Source of the DNA: Methanobrevibacter sp.
GTDB lineage: Archaea > Methanobacteriota > Methanobacteria > Methanobacteriales > Methanobacteriaceae
Assembly (NCBI GenBank): GCA_031289975.1
Contig: JAITOM010000399.1
Location: 1-20,873, forward strand
Reading direction: 5' to 3'
DNA: 20,873 nt
The translations under genes were made by a program, and so were the position numbers. Of this stretch, positions 1 to 7,866 are shown piece by piece (position 1 is the first letter of the stretch; each line of letters opens with the position of its first letter). The notes beneath the pieces are model-generated. The model ran no database searches and was not told the DNA's origin. It worked only from the letters and a program-made list of their open reading frames with translations.

Positions 1-122
1 TATATTTAAATTATTTAAAATTTAAAATTATTAATTTTTATAAAGTAATATCAAAAATTAAATAATTTAATAAAAAAATTTTTCATCCAAAATTTAAGAA
101 CTTTTCCAAAATGACTATAATA
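1..122. repeat. Dispersed 122-bp repeat, copy 1
   Basis: Aligned base for base with 8766-8887, this stretch differs at only two positions (45 and 88) before the copies diverge at 123. A third, more diverged copy lies at 14721-14833. Copies 2 and 3 also match each other for about 35 bp before the point equivalent to position 1, so this copy probably continues beyond the left edge. It contains a TATA-like TTTTTATAAA at 35-44. No gene follows it closely on the plus strand, unlike the other two copies. Confidence 0.85.
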
Positions 123-226
123 CAAAAAATTTATATTATTATTTTTAATGTTTATAATATAATAAATTTAATTGTAAATTATTTATATTATATTTATATT
201 TTTTTAATTAATGATTTTTAATTAAT

Positions 227-313
227 GAGAATGTAAAGTTTTGTGAAGTTTCCTTGTTTTGGTTTCTTTATATATAGAATCCCAAAATTTTCCAACCTTC
301 ACACTTTTTGACT
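227..313 (+). repeat. Hairpin element related to tnpB 3' end, copy A
   Basis: Read on the plus strand this matches the minus strand of 13678-13774 and 14008-14091, the latter overlapping the end of a decayed tnpB. The shared core is TTTATATATA(A/G) with AACC-type flanks, and the outer end is TTTTTGAC. Stem arms TGTGAAG (242-248) and CTTCACA (297-303) pair perfectly. It has no adjacent tnpB remnant, so it is a solo end. It may be a MITE-like element or a relic of a TnpB guide-RNA scaffold; the sequence does not decide. Confidence 0.65.
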
Positions 314-394
314 CGCTTTAATTAATAGATGTTGTCTAACCATTCAATTTTTGAATTTTATTAAATTTTAAACCATAAATTAATATTTAAAATG

Positions 395-459
395 AATATG
401 AATTCATAATATAATTTTAATTTAAACATAAACATTATTTTATAGGATTAATTCATATT
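395..459. repeat. 10-bp perfect inverted repeat
   Basis: AATATGAATT at 395-404 is the exact reverse complement of AATTCATATT at 450-459, with a 45-nt spacer. It could form a hairpin in RNA from either strand. No promoter or gene gives it a role. Confidence 0.5.
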
Positions 460-698
460 TAAAGTTTAATATATTCTTTATTAATAAAATAGAAGATTTT
501 AAATAGAAAATTTTATTTTAAATAGAAGATTTTAAAATTTTGATAAAAATAATTGTTGAGCAATCCTATAAATTTTGTTTTTAATTATCCAATATAAAAT
601 TCAAAAAATATTACAATATATTCTTTTACTTAAAATTTATAGTCTACCTAATACTTATAAACTTTATTAATAATCTTTCAAATGCATTTATACTAAAA

Positions 699-738
699 TT
701 CAAGGATTTTTATAAAGATTCAAGGATTTTTATAAAGA
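699..738. repeat. 20-bp tandem duplication
   Basis: Two exact head-to-tail copies of a 20-bp unit beginning TTCAAGGATT occupy 699-718 and 719-738. It looks like a recent slippage or unequal-recombination event in the DNA beyond the DUF106 gene. Confidence 0.8.
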
Positions 739-811
739 TAAATATAATTTGGAAAAGATTATAAAAGTTTGGTAAAATACTATAGAAAAATATAAGTTTA
801 TAATGCTCTCA

Positions 812-1417
812 TTAAAATGCTGATTTTAAACCAACTAACTTTCTAACAACTTGAGATAATGCAAATGAACATAACATGTACCATCCAAGCCATCCTACAG
901 CATTAGGCAGATAATATCCAATAAAACTAAATACTACAGTTGGATCAGGGGATCCTCCATATATACCAATGGAATGCCATAAAGGAGTTAAAACAAGCCA
1001 ATAAGGAAATGTTGGGAGTGAAACATAAACATGTGCAAGTGAAGAAGTTCTTATCCACCAAAGAAACAATCCAAATGGAACTATTGTAACCAGCATAGGC
1101 TTAAAAGACATCATCATCATCTCACTTTGAGCTTTCATGAATTCTTGTTGTTCTGCTTGCATTTTACTCATTGCCTTATCATCCCCAGATTTACGAACAG
1201 CACTCATCTTTTTCTGAAATTCAGATGATTTTTTCTTCATATTATCCAACTTTTCATGATCCATTAAATATTTTTGAGCAAGATTTGTGAAAATAGATAA
1301 TAAAAATGCTATAAGAAATATAGTTAATAATGGATTTTTTGGATTAGGATCTAAAGCAATTATTGGATTAAAAACCTGATCAAGATAACTGAAAATTGAT
1401 CCTAAAATATCTGGCAT
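812..1417 (-). CDS. DUF106 (EMC3/TMCO1-type, Oxa1 superfamily) membrane protein
   Basis: This 201-residue protein fits the archaeal DUF106 family, distant relatives of YidC/Oxa1/Alb3 and of eukaryotic EMC3 and TMCO1, which help insert membrane proteins. Hydrophobic segments are visible at about 29-50, 106-123 and 172-192. Between the first two lies a charged, Lys/Glu/Met-rich stretch (about 52-103) ending in a run of four methionines, which suits the cytosolic coiled coil of this family. The start is the ATG at 1417, preceded by GGAG at about 9 bases. It is the last gene of the operon here and sits downstream of secY and adk, as in related methanogens, so it probably works with the Sec translocon. 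The cmk and eL34 genes expected next are absent. The family call is confident; the exact insertase role is inferred from homologs. Confidence 0.85.
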   Translation of the reverse strand: MPDILGSIFSYLDQVFNPIIALDPNPKNPLLTIFLIAFLLSIFTNLAQKYLMDHEKLDNMKKKSSEFQKKMSAVRKSGDDKAMSKMQAEQQEFMKAQSEMMMMSFKPMLVTIVPFGLFLWWIRTSSLAHVYVSLPTFPYWLVLTPLWHSIGIYGGSPDPTVVFSFIGYYLPNAVGWLGWYMLCSFALSQVVRKLVGLKSAF

Positions 1418-1489
1418 TATTAATATCTCCTTTTATAATCTATAAAATTTAAATTTATTAATGATAATGAAAAATTTGAGTATATGGGG

Positions 1490-1537
1490 CTTAAATATTT
1501 AATAAAGCTTAAATATTTAGAATAACTTAAATATTTA
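1490..1537. repeat. Triplicated 12-mer at the adk 3' end
   Basis: CTTAAATATTTA occurs three times with an 18-bp period, at 1490-1501, 1508-1519 and 1526-1537. The last copy includes the adk stop codon and final codons. It looks like local duplication of the end of the gene into the adk-DUF106 spacer. Confidence 0.75.
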
Positions 1538-2087
1538 ATGTTTTCACCATCTTAGAAACGATTATATCAAGTTCATTATCATGATTTTCTAATATCTTAA
1601 CAGTGGCTCCAGTTAAGGTAGCATAAGTCATTGCAGTTGCTCTATTAATTTCTTGATGCAATGCAATGATTTTTGTCATTTCTTTATCACGACTTCTTGT
1701 TTCATCAGATAATCTTCTAATTAAGATTTCATCAGGATTTGCTTCAATGATGATAAAGTTATTTGGTTTTAATTCATTTAAAATCCATTCAGGAAGCCCT
1801 GGAAGAAAACCTGCAGGAGTGTTTATAGTACAATGAGTATCTACAATAACATTTTCACTTTCTGACTTTTCTTTAATTTTTTTTGCTGCAAGAAGTTGAA
1901 GCTCTTTTTGAATATCTGGAGACAATTTTCTAAGTTCATCTCTATTATCAACCATATTTTTTTCTTTAGCTATTTCTACCATCATATCCCCATAATTTAT
2001 ATGGAGATAATCAACTTCCTCTAAAGCTTTATTAAGAACAGTTGTACTTCCAGACCCTGGAATTCCAGTTAAAACTACCAAATTCAA
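1527..2087 (-). CDS. adkA: Archaeal-type adenylate kinase
   Basis: This kinase interconverts ATP + AMP and 2 ADP in the cytoplasm. It belongs to the archaeal AdkA type, distinct from bacterial Adk. The N-terminus has a P-loop GIPGSGSTT, followed by family blocks such as DTHCTI, GFLPGLPEWILNEL, ILIRRLSDETRSRD and the C-terminal TGATVKI. The frame is open further upstream, but the best start is the TTG at 2087. It gives MNLVVLTGIPG, as in relatives, and has GGGTG six bases upstream, so the product is 186 residues, near the usual 190 or so. A longer product starting at 2102 (TTG) or 2096 (GTG) is less likely, because the GTG overlaps the ribosome-binding site. It follows secY after an unusually long AT-rich gap, so it may have its own promoter. 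Confidence 0.93.
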   Translation of the reverse strand: MNLVVLTGIPGSGSTTVLNKALEEVDYLHINYGDMMVEIAKEKNMVDNRDELRKLSPDIQKELQLLAAKKIKEKSESENVIVDTHCTINTPAGFLPGLPEWILNELKPNNFIIIEANPDEILIRRLSDETRSRDKEMTKIIALHQEINRATAMTYATLTGATVKILENHDNELDIIVSKMVKTLNI

Positions 2088-2571
2088 ATTAAACACCCAC
2101 AATAATATTTTTTATTTAATGATCATTTTTTATTTAATATAAGATCATACCAACAATTATTTTTATTAAAATTTTTAAACATTTTTCCTAAATATTTTTT
2201 TCATTAAATAAATAATATAATTAATTTTAAATATAAAATTTATATTATAAAATTTATTTATATTAAAATTAATATTGAATTATAAATTTTAATTGATTTC
2301 AAATGTTATTATTAAAATTTTAATTTTAAAAATTAGAAAATCTTTGAATTTGAAGAATTAGAAAAAATTTTTTTTTCTTTAATTGACTAATTTAAAAATT
2401 TAATGAAATTTTGAATTGTTGAACAAACCTCAATAATTAAAATTTATTTAATAATTAAAATTTTTATTTTATGAATTTAAATATTATAAATTTTTTTATT
2501 TATTTTAATTAACTATTAATTATTTGCTTATTCAATTATTAACAGTTTTACTTTAATATAATAAAATTAAA
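2088..2571. other. Long AT-rich gap between secY and adk
   Basis: About 484 bp of almost pure A+T separates two genes of one operon. No open frame or RNA gene is visible. Near adk, TTTTTTATTTAAT occurs twice around 2108-2140, the first followed by the palindrome ATGATCAT. TATA-like strings are too frequent to choose a promoter. Its length suggests adk and DUF106 can be transcribed separately from secY. Confidence 0.5.
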
Positions 2572-3930
2572 TTACTCTAAAAACCTTTTTAAGATTGGAT
2601 GCATATCCATGAGCTGTTCTTGAGCAATTTCTTCATAGAGTTTATAAACAATACCTACTGTAAGTAAAACACCAGTACCTCCACCAGCAGCACCAGTTAA
2701 ATCTGCACCAAAAGCTAATAATCCTACGAATGTTCCACCTAATACAGTTAAAGCAGGCACATATCTTTTTAAGAGTTTTTTAAGCTGGGTTTTACTACTT
2801 CTAAACCCTGGAATCTGAATACCCGAGCTATGAAGTTGTTCTGCAATTTTATTAGCACCTAAACCACCGATTTCTACCCATAAGAGAGAGAAAATTATAC
2901 AACATCCCAAGTAAAATATTCCAAAAACCAATACTCTTAAAGGATTTGTTAATAAAACATTCAAACTTGGAGTAGTAAGATACAGTCCAATACCATCAAT
3001 AGCCCGTCCTTGAGCAACATGCCCAAAAATAGGAAAACCGATTCTTTGAAAAACATTTGTAAGTAGGGTTACATTCATAAGTAATGCACTGGTTAATATG
3101 ACTGGCATGTTACTTGCATAAATAAATTTAAGAGGATATTTACCTACATTTCCACGAATTCTTCCATGCCCTCTCATTTGACCATGAGATATAGGAATTT
3201 CCACTCTCATACTTTCACCATATACTGCAACTAAGAACACGACAATCGTAGCAAATAAAGGCAGGAGTATTGATGGATCTGGAGATCCTGAAACAATAGA
3301 CTGAATAAATTTTGGGATCATTCCTGGCATTTGTCCTGGAGAAGATGCAACAGGTAAAAAATTCAAAGAACTGGTAATTATCTGTTGGGAAACACCAGCA
3401 GCAATGAAAAGTCCTACACCACTTCCAAAACCCCATTTTGAAATAACCTCATCCAAGTATAAAATTAAAATAGCCCCTACAACAAGTTGAACTATCATTA
3501 CCAATTCATAACTTGAATTTATAGGAGGTACATTTCCTGTTATAACTAACATAGTGGCTTCAAAAATTGTCATAATTATTGCTAAAACTTTTTGTGTACT
3601 TTGAAATAAAGATTTATCTTCATGTTTTGAAAGGTCTAAATTTAACATTTTAGTTCCAACAAGAACTTGAAGAACAATAGATGAAGTAACAATTGGTCCA
3701 ATACCTAATGCCATTATTGAATTAAAGTTACCTGCCATTACTGACCTTAGAGTTGCAAACTGGTCAATAGCTGTATCACTTAAACCATACAAAGGTACTT
3801 GACATAAAAAAAAGTACAGTACTAAAATAACTAATGTCCATTTGATTTTATCTTTAAAACCTTGTCTATGAGTAGGCGTCTTAACTTGAGGTATTAAAGA
3901 AAATAAGGGTTTAAACTTCTCCAAAAACAT
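2572..3930 (-). CDS. secY: Protein translocase subunit SecY (Sec61 alpha)
   Basis: SecY forms the protein-conducting channel of the archaeal membrane with SecE and Sec-beta. The 452-residue protein has the family's ten-helix pattern. The first helix lies at about 31-50, and the plug/TM2 region is around GIGPIVTSSIVLQVLVG. The signature GFGSGVGLFIAAGV is in the middle, and the basic cytosolic loop YVPALTVLGG and GAAGGGTGVLL lie near the C-terminus. The length is normal for archaea. The start is the ATG at 3930, with a GGAG-type site about 8 bases upstream. It follows uL15 after 119 bp, its usual position at the end of the spc operon, and is followed by adk and the insertase-like DUF106 gene. 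No damage is seen. Confidence 0.97.
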   Translation of the reverse strand: MFLEKFKPLFSLIPQVKTPTHRQGFKDKIKWTLVILVLYFFLCQVPLYGLSDTAIDQFATLRSVMAGNFNSIMALGIGPIVTSSIVLQVLVGTKMLNLDLSKHEDKSLFQSTQKVLAIIMTIFEATMLVITGNVPPINSSYELVMIVQLVVGAILILYLDEVISKWGFGSGVGLFIAAGVSQQIITSSLNFLPVASSPGQMPGMIPKFIQSIVSGSPDPSILLPLFATIVVFLVAVYGESMRVEIPISHGQMRGHGRIRGNVGKYPLKFIYASNMPVILTSALLMNVTLLTNVFQRIGFPIFGHVAQGRAIDGIGLYLTTPSLNVLLTNPLRVLVFGIFYLGCCIIFSLLWVEIGGLGANKIAEQLHSSGIQIPGFRSSKTQLKKLLKRYVPALTVLGGTFVGLLAFGADLTGAAGGGTGVLLTVGIVYKLYEEIAQEQLMDMHPILKRFLE

Positions 3931-4049
3931 TTTTTAATCTCCAAATCATCTGTATAAAATACTAATATCTAAAATTAATAAAAATGATTAATATAATAAA
4001 CATTACAATTTAATTAATTTTAATCATCCCTATATTAATTAATATAGTA

Positions 4050-4487
4050 TTAAATTACTATAGCTTCTCCACCAGCTTTTTGGATTTTCTCTTCAGCAGA
4101 TTTTGAAAAAGAAGGTGATTTGATAACCAAAGGTTTTAACAGTTTACCATTGCCTAAAACTTTATTAAATCCCAAATCTGTAACATCAAGAATAATAAAA
4201 TCTCCTTCTTTAGATGCTTTACCACTACTTAAAAATTTTTCAGATTTATCATCTAAATAATCTAAATTAACAGGATTGACCTTGTTAACAGTGGTTTTAT
4301 TTCTTTTGAATCCATGTTTACCATAGTGGTCTGGATCAAATTTAACAATCCAAGACCAGTGATGTTTTTTACCACCAGCTTTACCTTTACCACCTTTATG
4401 ACCAGCTCCTCTCCTTTTTTTGGTACATCCACCACCATTAGATCTTGAACCTCTTAATTTATTAATTTTACGTTTAGTTCTAATCAT
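4050..4487 (-). CDS. rpl15: Large ribosomal subunit protein uL15
   Basis: uL15 binds 23S rRNA in the large-subunit interior. The N-terminus is strongly basic and glycine-rich (RGSRSNGGGCTKKRRGAGHK), as in archaeal L15, followed by the WSWIVKFDPDHYGKHGF block. The frame can begin with a GTG at 4496, but that GTG is part of the Shine-Dalgarno sequence GGTGAG. The ATG at 4487 lies six bases after it and gives MIRTKRKINKLRGS, matching the family, so 145 residues are called. Only 11 bases separate it from the uL30 stop, which implies coupled translation. secY follows. Confidence 0.96.
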   Translation of the reverse strand: MIRTKRKINKLRGSRSNGGGCTKKRRGAGHKGGKGKAGGKKHHWSWIVKFDPDHYGKHGFKRNKTTVNKVNPVNLDYLDDKSEKFLSSGKASKEGDFIILDVTDLGFNKVLGNGKLLKPLVIKSPSFSKSAEEKIQKAGGEAIVI

Positions 4488-4498
4488 TTTTCTCACCG

Positions 4499-4957
4499 TT
4501 AAGTCATTTTTTTTAAAAGATTGTTAATAGAATCCCCTCTAAATCCTAAGGATCCTCCTTCGTTAAAAGATTGTCTAATTCCTTCATAACCTTTTCTTGG
4601 AGGATGTAATCTGAAAACTGGTTTCATATCAACATCTTCAGCTTTAATTTCAGCATTTAATAAAGCATTTGCTAATTCTTCAATAGATGAATAATCAGTA
4701 TTTTCTTTAATGTATTCTTCTGTAATGGTTACATTACCACTTAATTTTCCTCTTTTAGATATTAGATCTACCAATATTTTAGGTTCAATCTCTCCCCAAG
4801 TAATGTAATCTTTTGCTTTTTGGAGCATTCCTTTGTAACTTGGATTGTCTTGAATTAACACTCCATGATTTATTCTATTAAGTCTTAACATATCTAAAGT
4901 AGTGGTAATATCCTTCTTTACACCAGTAGTTCCTCTAACTCTAACTACAAAAAACAT
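4499..4957 (-). CDS. rpl30: Large ribosomal subunit protein uL30
   Basis: At 152 residues this is the long archaeal/eukaryotic form of L30 (bacterial L30 is about 60). The N-terminal core MFFVVRVRGTTGVKKDI is followed by the RNA-contacting LRLNRINHGVLIQDN segment and a C-terminal domain ending in the basic LHPPRKGYEGIRQSFNEGG motif. The start is the ATG at 4957, with GGAG about 12 bases upstream. It lies between uS5 (17-bp gap) and uL15 (11-bp gap), the canonical order. Confidence 0.96.
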   Translation of the reverse strand: MFFVVRVRGTTGVKKDITTTLDMLRLNRINHGVLIQDNPSYKGMLQKAKDYITWGEIEPKILVDLISKRGKLSGNVTITEEYIKENTDYSSIEELANALLNAEIKAEDVDMKPVFRLHPPRKGYEGIRQSFNEGGSLGFRGDSINNLLKKMT

Positions 4958-4974
4958 TTTAAATCATCTCCTCT

Positions 4975-5616
4975 CTATGAAAATACAGTTACATCTTTAA
5001 CTGCTTTTTCAGTTGATTTAAACTTACTTAAATTTTTCAATGCTTCAAAAGTGGCACTAGCAAAATTTACAGTTGTTTGAGTTTGACCACTTGTTTGAGA
5101 CCATGAATCATGAAATCCTGCAAGTTTCATGATAGTTTTACCAACATTACCTATAGCAAGACCTACACCTGCTGGAGCAGGAATCAAAGTAACTTTCACA
5201 CTACCAGTTTTACCATCAACCTTAAAAGGAACTGTGTGATGTTTACCACACACACAACCCCAATCTCCACAGCCTCTTTTAACTTTAATAATATTATACT
5301 TTGCATTATCAACAGCTTTACGAATAGCTGGACCTACTTCTTTAGCTTTACCTTGACCTAAGCCAACATATCCATCTTTATTACCAACCGCAACAATTGC
5401 CCTGAAATTAACTTTTCTTCCAGATTTATGCATTCTTTGAACAAGGTTAACATCCATAACTTCTTCTTCTAAATCTGGAAGTAATGCATCAATAATTTCT
5501 AATTCCATTATTGGTAAACCTTTTTCAAAAATTTCATCAATGTCTGTTATGGTTCCTTCTTTAACCATATTTCCAAGGTTTGTTTTAGGTTCCCAATCTT
5601 CCATATTAAAACTCAT
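4975..5616 (-). CDS. rps5: Small ribosomal subunit protein uS5
   Basis: uS5 helps shape the decoding region and mRNA entry site of the 30S subunit. The double-stranded RNA-binding fold is recognisable from RKVNFRAIVAVGNKDGYVG and GLGQGKAKEVGPAIRKAV. The archaeal/eukaryotic segment GCGDWGCVCGKHHTVPF follows, with its clustered cysteines and histidines, then the C-terminal domain with LIPAPAGVGLAIGNVGK. The 213 residues match archaeal S5. The start is the ATG at 5616, with GAGGTT 8-10 bases upstream; an ATG four codons later is possible but less well placed. It lies between uL18 and uL30. Confidence 0.97.
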   Translation of the reverse strand: MSFNMEDWEPKTNLGNMVKEGTITDIDEIFEKGLPIMELEIIDALLPDLEEEVMDVNLVQRMHKSGRKVNFRAIVAVGNKDGYVGLGQGKAKEVGPAIRKAVDNAKYNIIKVKRGCGDWGCVCGKHHTVPFKVDGKTGSVKVTLIPAPAGVGLAIGNVGKTIMKLAGFHDSWSQTSGQTQTTVNFASATFEALKNLSKFKSTEKAVKDVTVFS

Positions 5617-5631
5617 AATATAACCTCATAA

Positions 5632-6210
5632 TTAAAACTCTTTATCGATTTTGTCTTTAATTTCATCAAAATGTTTAGCTAAATCAACAGGTTTTAATCC
5701 TCTTTCTAAGTATTTTGAAAATTTTTTCTTCAAATCATCATCACTTAAACTCTCAGCATAATCAGAAATATGCTTACCAGAAATTCTATCTTCATCAGGT
5801 AAAATAAGCTCTCCATGAGGAACATTTAATCCTGCATCAACAGCACCTTTAAGTGCTGCAAAAACTCTTGAACTTTTAACCGCCCTTTTTAAACCAATAT
5901 CTAAAATAGATTTATTAATATTAGCTTTAAGTGCTTTTTTACCACATATATAAGCAGTTAAATAAGCAGCACTTGTATTTTTAGCTCCTCCAAGCCATCC
6001 TAATCGTTGTAACTCTTTAGAATGAGCAGATATAATAGTTTTATCTCCATTTTCTCTTACAGAAATTATTTGTACAATTACATTAGCATTGGAAATTCTA
6101 ACAACCAACCTGTTCTTATCTAAATCTATTAATTTTATTCTTGTACCATAATCGGTTTTTCCTTCTCTTCTTCTTCTAAATGGTACTTTATATCTTGATC
6201 CATGTGCCAA
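5632..6210 (-). CDS. rpl18: Large ribosomal subunit protein uL18
   Basis: uL18 binds 5S rRNA and anchors it in the large subunit. The protein begins MAHGSRYKVPFRRRREGKTDY, the archaeal L18 N-terminus, and contains GWLGGAKNTSAAYLTAYICG and GAVDAGLNVPHGE, both typical. Length is 192 residues. Initiation is at a TTG (6208-6210), because an AGGAGG site sits seven bases upstream and no ATG gives the conserved N-terminus. The gap to the eL19 stop is only 11 bp and contains this ribosome-binding site. Confidence 0.96.
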   Translation of the reverse strand: MAHGSRYKVPFRRRREGKTDYGTRIKLIDLDKNRLVVRISNANVIVQIISVRENGDKTIISAHSKELQRLGWLGGAKNTSAAYLTAYICGKKALKANINKSILDIGLKRAVKSSRVFAALKGAVDAGLNVPHGELILPDEDRISGKHISDYAESLSDDDLKKKFSKYLERGLKPVDLAKHFDEIKDKIDKEF

Positions 6211-6221
6211 ATAAATTCCTC

Positions 6222-6668
6222 CTATTTAATCAAATCATGATCCTTAGTATAAGTTTTCATGTAAGATTTACTTCTAAAGGCACCACCTTTAGCCATTTTA
6301 TACAATTTACGATAGGTAGTAGAATCAATTTCTTCTGATTCTCGCATAGATTTAAGATCTCTTCTTAAAGCCCTAATAGTTGTCATCCATGCTTTCTTTT
6401 TAGGATTACGGGCATTTTTTGCTCCTTTAACACTACCTCTTCCTTTTCTTCGCCCTTTTTGCTTTTGAGTAGCTAATTTTTTAGATCTGTAACTACTAAT
6501 TCCCGTTTTAGGTTTAGATTTTATAACATCTGAAAGTATTAGCTTTTTAACATCTTCTCGAGTCATAGCACCAGATACCAATTTAATTTTTTCTGGATCA
6601 ATCCAGACTCTATTAATCCCAACTTTAAGTATGCTTGCAGCTAACCTTTTTTGAGTTGTGAGATTCAC
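6222..6668 (-). CDS. rpl19e: Large ribosomal subunit protein eL19
   Basis: eL19 is an archaeal/eukaryotic large-subunit protein with a very basic helical C-terminal half. The N-terminus NLTTQKRLAASILKVG, the central RGSVKGAKNARNPKKKAW basic region and the end block TYRKLYKMAKGGAFRSKSYM are diagnostic. The frame is open to a GTG at 6677, but that codon lies inside the Shine-Dalgarno sequence GGAGTGAT. The GTG at 6668, five bases after it, gives the conserved MNLTTQKRL start and 148 residues. A 173-bp gap with a likely internal promoter separates it from eL32. Confidence 0.96.
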   Translation of the reverse strand: MNLTTQKRLAASILKVGINRVWIDPEKIKLVSGAMTREDVKKLILSDVIKSKPKTGISSYRSKKLATQKQKGRRKGRGSVKGAKNARNPKKKAWMTTIRALRRDLKSMRESEEIDSTTYRKLYKMAKGGAFRSKSYMKTYTKDHDLIK

Positions 6669-6725
6669 AAAAATCACTCCAATATTAATTAAATTATTTC
6701 ACACATTAGATAAACTTAATATATA

Positions 6726-6751
6726 GATTATAAACTATAATCCTTTATAAA
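6726..6751 (-). promoter_or_regulatory. Putative internal promoter before eL19
   Basis: In the eL32-eL19 gap, the minus strand has TTTATAAA (6744-6751). Just downstream is a perfect inverted repeat, GATTATA (6726-6732) and TATAATC (6736-6742), around a 3-nt spacer. Initiation about 25 bases from the TATA element would leave a leader of about 50 nt before the eL19 start. The inverted repeat lies between TATA and the inferred start site, where a repressor could act. This is inferred from position and consensus only. Confidence 0.4.
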
Positions 6752-6841
6752 TACAATAATATTATAAGATTCAATAAATATTTAATTGTTAAATAGATTT
6801 AAATAATCATATTATAAATTTTTTAAGTTTTATAAATTATA

Positions 6842-7306
6842 TTAATCTTTGATTACATCATCATTTTCTTCAATCACATCATCATTTTCTTCTTCTTCAA
6901 AATCATCAGAAGATTCATCGAGAAGAGAAGGTTCATCAAGAGATTTTGAAATCATAGATTTAGGATTTTCTGGATATGTCTTTTTATTTAACACTTTAAC
7001 ACCTAATTCATTTGCCTTTTCTACAATTGCAAATTTCTTTTTATTACCAACTGAAGCTGAAATTCTCGCTGCTTCAGTATCAGGATCTAATTTATCCAAA
7101 TCATTAAGAGTATGAATAATAACATCTTTAAACCCAGATGGATGGAGATTTCTCGTCAATTTGTTAGAACCATATCCAATAGAAGGCATTGCAGGTTTTC
7201 CAGCTTCATATCTCCTCATTTTACTGGATTTTCCTCTTGGTTTTCTCCATTTTACACCCAATTTCTTATATCTTGCATGTTCTTGTCTTTTAAATTTTTT
7301 ATTCAT
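6842..7306 (-). CDS. rpl32e: Large ribosomal subunit protein eL32 with acidic tail
   Basis: The core is clear: KFKRQEHARYKKLGVKWRKP, RGKSSKMRRYEAGKPAMPSIGYG and LHPSGF are conserved archaeal eL32 blocks, and the fold ends near residue 123. The remaining 30 or so residues form an acidic tail (DDFEEEENDDVIEENDDVIKD region), longer than I expect for archaeal eL32. The tail carries a 7-residue repeat, EENDDVI, encoded by a tandem DNA repeat at 6851-6892. The start is the ATG at 7306, with GGTGAT seven bases upstream, overlapping the spacer after uL6. The tail is probably disordered and exposed; whether it has a function cannot be told. Confidence 0.94.
   Translation of the reverse strand: MNKKFKRQEHARYKKLGVKWRKPRGKSSKMRRYEAGKPAMPSIGYGSNKLTRNLHPSGFKDVIIHTLNDLDKLDPDTEAARISASVGNKKKFAIVEKANELGVKVLNKKTYPENPKSMISKSLDEPSLLDESSDDFEEEENDDVIEENDDVIKD
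6851..6892. repeat. 21-bp tandem repeat in the eL32 tail
   Basis: A 17-bp string, ACATCATCATTTTCTTC on the plus strand, occurs twice with a 21-bp period, so the repeat stays in frame. It encodes the duplicated EENDDVI heptapeptide at the eL32 C-terminus. Confidence 0.75.
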
Positions 7307-7317
7307 TGCATCACCAT

Positions 7318-7857
7318 TTATTCTTTACTTACAAGATATATGCCATCTTGGAAAACACGAGGATCTTTTCCTTTAATTTTAGTAGCCTGTTCTAAATTAG
7401 CCATTGTTTGACCAACATCCTCCTTATTAATACCAGAAACTAAAACTTCATCTCCTTTAACATTAACTTTTGCAGAACCTACAATTTTAGCATTTCTTGG
7501 ATGTCTTTCACCAATGAAATTTTCAATTACGACCTTGCCATCTCCAACCTTAACAGTCATAGGAAAATGAGCGAAGACTATTTTCATGTTATATGTGAAT
7601 CCATCAGTTACACCAGTTATCATATTTGATAAATGTGCTTTAGTTGTACCAATCATAGATTTATCTATTTTTTTAGGAAATCGAGTTGATAAAAATAATA
7701 AATTATCTTCATTTTTTTCAATAGAAACATTAGGATAAGTAAATTTTCTTGATACTTCTCCTTTAGGTCCTTTAATACTAATATTGGTATTTTCTATATT
7801 AACTTCAACACCATCAGGAATTGAAATTTCTTCTTCAATAATTGCAGCTAATACCAT
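7318..7857 (-). CDS. rpl6: Large ribosomal subunit protein uL6
   Basis: uL6 binds 23S rRNA near the sarcin-ricin loop and the factor-binding centre. The two-domain archaeal protein has 179 residues. Markers include IPDGVEVNIENTNISIKGPKGEVSR at the N-terminus (domain 1), GVTDGFTYNMKIVFAHFP in the middle, and the C-terminal FIGERHPRNAKIVG with RVFQDGIYLV. The start is the ATG at 7857 with GGTGAT four bases upstream. Nine bases separate it from the uS8 stop. Confidence 0.96.
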   Translation of the reverse strand: MVLAAIIEEEISIPDGVEVNIENTNISIKGPKGEVSRKFTYPNVSIEKNEDNLLFLSTRFPKKIDKSMIGTTKAHLSNMITGVTDGFTYNMKIVFAHFPMTVKVGDGKVVIENFIGERHPRNAKIVGSAKVNVKGDEVLVSGINKEDVGQTMANLEQATKIKGKDPRVFQDGIYLVSKE

Positions 7858-7866
7858 TTTATCACC

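Larger units (their letters stand above)
123..811. other. Non-coding stretch with repeats
   Basis: No credible open frame is present. It holds a hairpin element (227-313), a perfect 10-bp inverted repeat (395-404 with 450-459) and a 20-bp tandem duplication (699-738). Its right end is the downstream side of the minus-strand DUF106 gene, where a run reading as T on the minus strand near 785-795 could end the ribosomal operon transcript. Confidence 0.7.

Noticed and set aside
1..811. Replication origin
   Set aside because: AT-rich with inverted repeats, but no repeated origin-recognition box with G-rich flanks and no cdc6/orc1 gene nearby.
3215..3436. 73-codon open frame antisense-register within secY
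   Set aside because: It shares the minus strand with secY in another frame, has unusual composition (rich in Cys and Phe) and no ribosome-binding site; secY is certain.
5110..5361. 83-codon plus-strand frame opposite uS5
   Set aside because: Antisense to a clear ribosomal protein gene, and rich in Asn, Thr, Ser and Phe as expected of a shadow frame.
6849..7411. Several plus-strand frames opposite eL32 and uL6
   Set aside because: They mirror the acidic tail and basic core of eL32 (Ser/Phe-rich products) and have no recognisable motif.
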